From assembly GCF_014207425.1 (NCBI RefSeq), contig NZ_JACHFF010000003.1, forward strand, positions 124,001-188,000: a DNA stretch of 64,000 nt. The letters are read 5' to 3'. The DNA is from Jeotgalicoccus coquinae. GTDB taxonomy: Bacteria; Bacillota; Bacilli; Staphylococcales; Salinicoccaceae. This document shows, one piece after another, positions 60,005 to 64,000 of the stretch. Position 1 is the stretch's first letter. The number at the start of each line of letters is the position of its first letter. The position numbers and the translations under genes were made by a program. The notes under the pieces were generated by a model. It did not search any database. It was given only the letters and a program-made list of their open reading frames with translations, and was not told the DNA's origin.

Positions 60005-60086
60005 CCCGGGATTCATATGAGACACTGTCATGCGAACCCGGCCAACCCCGGATTCATATGAGACGCTGTCATGCGAACCTGGCATC
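60005..60086. repeat. Second 41-bp-period palindromic repeat (two units)
   Basis: ATTCATATGAGAC-(A/G)-CTGTCATGCGAACC... occurs at 60011 and 60052, exactly 41 bp apart, with only a few differences between copies. Each unit starts with CCGG(G)ATTC and ends GCGAACC(C/T)GG, an imperfect palindrome. Sequence unrelated to the repeats at 34.5 and 52.2 kb. Located between the pdxR end and the terminator of the convergent SDR gene. Confidence 0.75.
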
Positions 60087-60108
60087 AGAAAGCCGCTCTT
60101 TTTCACAG

Positions 60109-60138
60109 AAAAAAGCACGGAAATATTAATTTCCGTGC
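60109..60138 (-). terminator. Terminator of the SDR gene
   Basis: 10-bp perfect stem (60115-60124 with 60129-60138), ATTA loop; A-run 60109-60114 is the T-run on the minus strand. Confidence 0.85.
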
Positions 60139-60155
60139 CGCTGACTTTCTTATTG

Positions 60156-60920
60156 TTACATTGAAGTGTAACCGCCGTCTACGTTTAGTACGGTTCCTGT
60201 CACATATGACGACAAGTCTGATGCGAGCCATGCGTTTGCCTGTGCAACTTCTGATGATTCAGCAAAACGCTGGAGCATACTTAATTGTTTAGCGTAATCA
60301 TCAGGATTGAATCCGAATTGCTCCAGTGCCCCGCGCAGCATCGGTGTATCGATCGCACCTGGTGCCACTGAGTTGATGCGGATTCCTTTAGGTGAATAGT
60401 CCATTGCAGCACTCTTCGTTGCACCGATAACTGCGTGTTTAGCTGCAACGTATGCAGGGTTTGCCGGCTGCGGACGGATACCGCTGACTGATGACGTATT
60501 GATGATTGAGCCTTTTGTACCATCTTTTTCCATTTGCTGCAGTTCATATTTCATTGATAAAATGACACCGCGCAGGTCGACTGCCATTAATTTATCGTAA
60601 TAATCCATATCGATATCTGCAAGAGGTTTGTCATCCGGAGTAATTGCTGCGTTGTTTACTGCAACGTCGAGTTTGCCGTATGTGTCTACTGTGAACTGAA
60701 CCATGTTTTTAACTTGTTCTTCGTTCGATACATCCACTTTAACGAATGATGCTTCGCCGCCGTCTGCTTTAATGCTCTCGACAACTTTATTACCTTCTTC
60801 TTCGTTATAGTCTGCAACGACAACTTTCGCGCCGAGTTCTGCGAACAGTTCTGCTGTCGATTTACCCATACCCATTGCTGCACCTGTGATGATTGCTACT
60901 TTACCGTCTAAAGTTAACAT
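60156..60920 (-). CDS. Short-chain dehydrogenase/reductase
   Basis: 254 residues, classical SDR. NAD(P) motif TGAAMGMGKSTAE (TGxxxGxG), 'NNAAI' , catalytic Ser in 'INTSSVSG', Tyr/Lys in YVAAK and 'PGAIDTPM'. Asp following strand 2 ('VVVADYNEEEG') suggests NAD(H) preference. Probably oxidises or reduces a secondary alcohol (acetoin/diol or 3-oxoacyl type); substrate not determinable. Stand-alone, with a terminator. Confidence 0.9.
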   Translation of the reverse strand: MLTLDGKVAIITGAAMGMGKSTAELFAELGAKVVVADYNEEEGNKVVESIKADGGEASFVKVDVSNEEQVKNMVQFTVDTYGKLDVAVNNAAITPDDKPLADIDMDYYDKLMAVDLRGVILSMKYELQQMEKDGTKGSIINTSSVSGIRPQPANPAYVAAKHAVIGATKSAAMDYSPKGIRINSVAPGAIDTPMLRGALEQFGFNPDDYAKQLSMLQRFAESSEVAQANAWLASDLSSYVTGTVLNVDGGYTSM

Positions 60921-61032
60921 CTGATTCCTCTTAGTAATATTCTATCTATATTAATTATATCGGTATATTCAGATAATTTCACCGGTTAAGGGCTATAAAT
61001 AATAAAAATTGTTCAACTTTTCACAAATAAGA

Positions 61033-61065
61033 CAAAAACAGACCCCGGCATCATACCGGGGCCTG
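61033..61065 (-). terminator. Terminator of ilvE
   Basis: 10-bp GC-rich stem (61039-61048 with 61056-61065). The one non-Watson-Crick position is a G-U only in the minus-strand RNA. T-run (A on plus) at 61034-61038. Confidence 0.85.
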
Positions 61066-61076
61066 TCTGATTTATC

Positions 61077-62156
61077 CTATTTAACCGTCGATGTCACCTG
61101 GTGAACCCAGCCGTGCTTGTCTTCAAGCCTGCATGTCTGGATGCCTGTAAGGTTATCGTACAGTTTTTGTGTCACTTCACCGATGTGGTTATCGTTAATT
61201 CTGTAGTCGGTTCCGTGGATATTCATAATGCCGACAGGGGATACTACCGCAGCTGTTCCTGCACCGAATACTTCCGTAATTGAGCCGTCTTTAATGCCTT
61301 TTTCAACATCATCGATATGGATGCGTTCTTCAACGACATTAATGCCGAGGTCAGCTGCCAGTGTGATTAACGATTTTCTCGTAATCCCAGGTAAGATTGA
61401 ACCGTTTAATTCAGGTGTCACCAGTTCTCCGTCTCTTACAAAGAAAATGTTCATGCTCCCAACTTCCTCGACGTACTCCTGGTGCACACCGTCGAGCCAT
61501 AATACCTGTTCGTAGCCTAAATCATTGGCTTTCTGCTGTGCTGTCAGACTTGCAGCATAGTTTCCTGCAAATTTAACTTCACCGACACCGCCGCGGACTG
61601 CACGTACATAATTATCCTCAACGAAGATGCTCGTCGGATTCAGCTGAGCGCCGTAATAACCTGCAACAGGTGACAGTACAATCAGCATTTTATAGCTTTT
61701 CGCCGGACGGATCCCAAGATATGCTTCATCTGCAAAAACGATAGGGCGCACATATAATGCCTGGCCTTCGCCGTCTGGAACCCAGTCGTGTTCCAGTTTC
61801 AGCAGTTCGCCTAATGCACGTACTGCGAATTCGCCATCGACTTTCGGCATAGACATGCGTTCGAGAGAACGGTTTAATCGTTTAAAGTTTTCGTCCGGTC
61901 TGAACAATGTCACATCACCGTCAACATTGTACGCTTTCATGCCTTCAAATACGGTTTGTCCGTAATGAAGCGCCTGTGCACTTGGTGAAATTTCAAATGG
62001 TGCATAAGGTACGATTGCTGCATTGTGCCAGCCAAGTTCCGCCGAGTAGTCCATTGAAAACATGTGGTCTGTAAAATAACTCCCGAAAGGAATACCCGCC
62101 ACTTCAGGTTTTTCTTTTAAAGTACGTGCTTTAGTTATTTGAAGGTGCTGTGTCAT
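61077..62156 (-). CDS. ilvE: Branched-chain amino acid aminotransferase
   Basis: 359-residue fold-type IV PLP enzyme that interconverts leucine, isoleucine and valine with their 2-oxo acids. Visible: '[15 protein letters not shown]', '[16 protein letters not shown]', Schiff-base lysine in '[13 protein letters not shown]' (about residue 197), '[21 protein letters not shown]' and '[16 protein letters not shown]'. Normal length. Stand-alone between terminator and a 216-bp spacer shared with the divergent flavin oxidoreductase. GGGGGA precedes ATG. Confidence 0.95.
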   Translation of the reverse strand: MTQHLQITKARTLKEKPEVAGIPFGSYFTDHMFSMDYSAELGWHNAAIVPYAPFEISPSAQALHYGQTVFEGMKAYNVDGDVTLFRPDENFKRLNRSLERMSMPKVDGEFAVRALGELLKLEHDWVPDGEGQALYVRPIVFADEAYLGIRPAKSYKMLIVLSPVAGYYGAQLNPTSIFVEDNYVRAVRGGVGEVKFAGNYAASLTAQQKANDLGYEQVLWLDGVHQEYVEEVGSMNIFFVRDGELVTPELNGSILPGITRKSLITLAADLGINVVEERIHIDDVEKGIKDGSITEVFGAGTAAVVSPVGIMNIHGTDYRINDNHIGEVTQKLYDNLTGIQTCRLEDKHGWVHQVTSTVK

Positions 62157-62372
62157 ATATTGGGTCCCCCTATATTATCTCTCTATTGGAATTTGAAAAT
62201 TGTTATCATTGTATCAGCTGAGAAATAAAAAGGCAATATATTATCTGACAATTTAGAATTAATTTTAAATTTATAATTCATACTAAAGTAATATGTTATT
62301 TTGACCGGATAACATGTAGAATGAATGTATATGTAAAAATTATTTTATCAGCAGAAGACAGGAGAATTTATA

Positions 62373-63479
62373 ATGACTAAAAATCTATTCGATAAAGTCC
62401 AATTATCCTCCGGGCAGACATTTGAGAACCGGCTGGTGATGGCGCCGATGACAACGCAGTGTTCATTTCACGACGGCTCGGTAACCGATGAACTCGTTCA
62501 ATATTATACCCGTCGTGCAGGCGGACCGGCAGCAGTTATCGTAGAGAGTACTTTTATCGACAATTACGGACGTGCATTCGAAGGTGCGCTTGGTGCTGAT
62601 TCAGACGATAAAATCCCGGGACTGACAAAACTCGCTGAAGGTATTAAAGATAAAGGCTCGAAAGCGATTATCCAGCTGTATCATGCAGGACGTATGGGAA
62701 CCCCTGAACTGAACAAGGGCCGTCAGCCAATTTCAGCAAGTAACGTCGCAGCATTGCGTGATAATGCTGTAGTACCGAGAACGCTTGAAGTTGAAGAAAT
62801 TGAAGAGATGATTCAGCTGTTTGCGGATGCTGCAGCACGTGCAATCAAAGCTGGTTTCGACGGTGTTGAACTGCATGGAGCAAATACATATCTGCTGCAG
62901 CAGTTCTTTTCACCGCATTCCAACAGACGCGACGATGAGTGGGGCGGATCAAGAGAAAACAGACTGCGCTTTCCAAGACAAGTTACGGAGAAAGTCCGTC
63001 AGACAGCAGAAGAAATGGGGAAAACCGACTTCATTATCGGCTACCGTTTTTCACCGGAAGAGCTTGAAGAACCCGGTATCACTTTCGAGGACACGATGTA
63101 TCTGTTAAATCATCTCGCGGACTATTCAATAGATTACTTCCACTTCAGTATCAATAATTGGCAGCGGACATCTATTATCGACACAACAGATGAGCAGCTG
63201 CTTTTAGAGAAGTATCTCGATAACGCGAATGACAAGCTGAAAAAAATCCCGATAATGGGAGCAGGGGGAATTAAATCAGTTGAAGATGCAGAAGAAGCAA
63301 TTGCGGCCGGTTTTGATTTAATGAGTGTTGGCAAAGCACACTTAATAAACCCGGATTTTGTTGACTGCTTAAAAAATAACGAACTGCCGAAATCATTGCT
63401 GACTGAGGGCGACGATGAAAAGCTGATAATCCCGGCCCCGCTGTGGAATATTCTCGGATTTTTAAAAGAGAAGAAGTAA
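62373..63479 (+). CDS. Old yellow enzyme-family NADH:flavin oxidoreductase
   Basis: 368 residues, FMN-dependent TIM barrel that reduces activated C=C bonds or quinone-like electrophiles. Visible: 'LVMAPMTTQCSFHDGSVTDELVQYYTRRA', 'IIQLYHAGRMG', the active-site segment 'GVELHGANTYLLQQFFSPHSNRRDDEWGG' and 'MGAGGIKSVEDAEEAI'. Similar in layout to staphylococcal OfrA. ACAGGAG precedes ATG. Followed by a strong terminator that directly abuts an AbgT remnant. Confidence 0.92.
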   Translation: MTKNLFDKVQLSSGQTFENRLVMAPMTTQCSFHDGSVTDELVQYYTRRAGGPAAVIVESTFIDNYGRAFEGALGADSDDKIPGLTKLAEGIKDKGSKAIIQLYHAGRMGTPELNKGRQPISASNVAALRDNAVVPRTLEVEEIEEMIQLFADAAARAIKAGFDGVELHGANTYLLQQFFSPHSNRRDDEWGGSRENRLRFPRQVTEKVRQTAEEMGKTDFIIGYRFSPEELEEPGITFEDTMYLLNHLADYSIDYFHFSINNWQRTSIIDTTDEQLLLEKYLDNANDKLKKIPIMGAGGIKSVEDAEEAIAAGFDLMSVGKAHLINPDFVDCLKNNELPKSLLTEGDDEKLIIPAPLWNILGFLKEKK

Positions 63480-63499
63480 TGAAATTTTGATAATATTTA

Positions 63500-63535
63500 C
63501 AAACCTGTGTATATTTTCTGCACAGGTTTGTTTTT
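63500..63535 (+). terminator. Terminator of the flavin oxidoreductase gene
   Basis: 10-bp perfect stem (63500-63509 with 63521-63530), 11-nt loop and TTTTT. Confidence 0.88.
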
Positions 63536-63537
63536 AT

Positions 63538-64000
63538 TTGTTTCCGATTACCATATTATTCTTTGTACCTGGACTTGTATTCGGTGCATTAATGAAAAAT
63601 CTTGACGGTACTAAAGGTTTTGCAAAAATGCTCGGAGAATCGATGGGTTCAATGGGGCAGTACATCGTACTTGTGTTCTTTGCAGCACAGATGCTCGCGT
63701 ACTTTGACTGGAGTAACCTCGGTCCGATTCTTGCAGTATCCGGTTCAAATCTGCTTGAAACGATTAACTTAACAGGTATTCCGCTGTTTATCGGATTTAT
63801 ACTTGTCGTCGCACTGATTAACTTACTAATCGGTTCGGCAAGTGCCAAATGGGCAATTCTTGCACCGGTATTCATTCCAATGTTTATGTACCTCGGTTAT
63901 GATCCGGCATTTACACAGATGCTTTACAGAGTCGGGGATTCGTCAACGAATCCGATTGCACCGATGATGCCGTTCCTGCCGCTGATTATTATGTATGCAC
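63538..64000 (+). pseudogene. abgT: 5'-truncated AbgT-family transporter (runs off window)
   Basis: An open frame running off the window encodes the C-terminal part of an AbgT (p-aminobenzoyl-glutamate) transporter: 'LFFVPGLVFGALMKN', 'VLVFFAAQMLAYFDWSNLGPILAV', 'INLLIGSASAKWAILAPVFIPMFM' and 'YRVGDSSTNPIAPMMPFLP'. AbgT proteins are about 500 residues and this frame begins near residue 300. The missing 5' part would have to lie where the oxidoreductase terminator is, and no ribosome site precedes the first possible start (TTG 63538). It therefore looks like a deletion remnant; assembly error cannot be excluded. Confidence 0.8.

Overview
The window looks like chromosomal DNA of a low-GC Gram-positive bacterium of the family Staphylococcaceae, probably a salt-tolerant genus such as Jeotgalicoccus, Salinicoccus or a relative. 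The genus is a guess. The family call rests on purine-rich AGGAGG-type ribosome sites, GTG and TTG starts, many short lipoproteins, a SigB-like promoter, an OpuC-type osmoprotectant transporter, PdxR/PdxS and a staphylococcal-style esterase. No phage, plasmid, transposase, rRNA or CRISPR genes were seen.

Layout. 1-1.7 kb: the end of an ABC-2 exporter permease, a VOC protein and a shortened GNAT acetyltransferase. 1.7-12.5 kb: an AT-rich defence island with a divergent membrane protein, a UvrD-like helicase / DarT-like ADP-ribosyltransferase / NADAR antitoxin operon, McrBC, and a large PLD-helicase-DUF3427 protein. 12.8-18.7 kb: still AT-rich, with a DUF5780/TcaA-like surface protein, a GntR regulator next to a threonine aldolase + symporter operon, a lipoprotein and a decayed gltS. 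18.8-25.2 kb: higher-GC core genes (BenE-like transporter, lipid kinase, a tRNA, stress protein, serine hydrolase, TPP riboswitch + tenA, small acidic lipoprotein). 25.3-30.6 kb: an AT-rich amino-acid catabolic cassette centred on a LysR regulator, flanked by two related acidic lipoproteins. 31-41 kb: MFS exporter, phosphoesterase, NERD protein, thioesterase, FAH hydrolase, MOSC protein, esterase and the opuC operon. 41.5-49.8 kb: M20 amidohydrolase, five-gene peptide ABC transporter and M20 carboxypeptidase. 50-64 kb: thioredoxin-like and YciI proteins, an anthrax-lethal-factor-like surface metalloprotease, aminotransferase, TRAP operon, pdxS/pdxR, SDR, ilvE, old yellow enzyme and a 5'-truncated abgT.

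How genes work together. The main candidate for something undescribed is the helicase-darT-NADAR operon (2771-5707). DarT1/NADAR is a known DNA ADP-ribosylation toxin-antitoxin pair, but a UvrD-like helicase whose stop overlaps the darT start would make a three-gene module. The LysR cassette (25.3-30.6 kb) has two target promoters, one on each side of the regulator, with the same architecture: paired ATATCGTATTT-like sites 30 bp apart, TTTACA and TATTCT boxes. The GntR-side operon has a consensus promoter whose -10 box lies inside a palindrome. Two loci 17.7 kb apart carry the same palindromic repeat with an exact 41-bp period, and a third locus has an unrelated palindromic repeat, also with a 41-bp period.

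Everything here was read by eye. Family assignments rest on motif recognition, without database searches, and start sites were chosen from visible ribosome sites.
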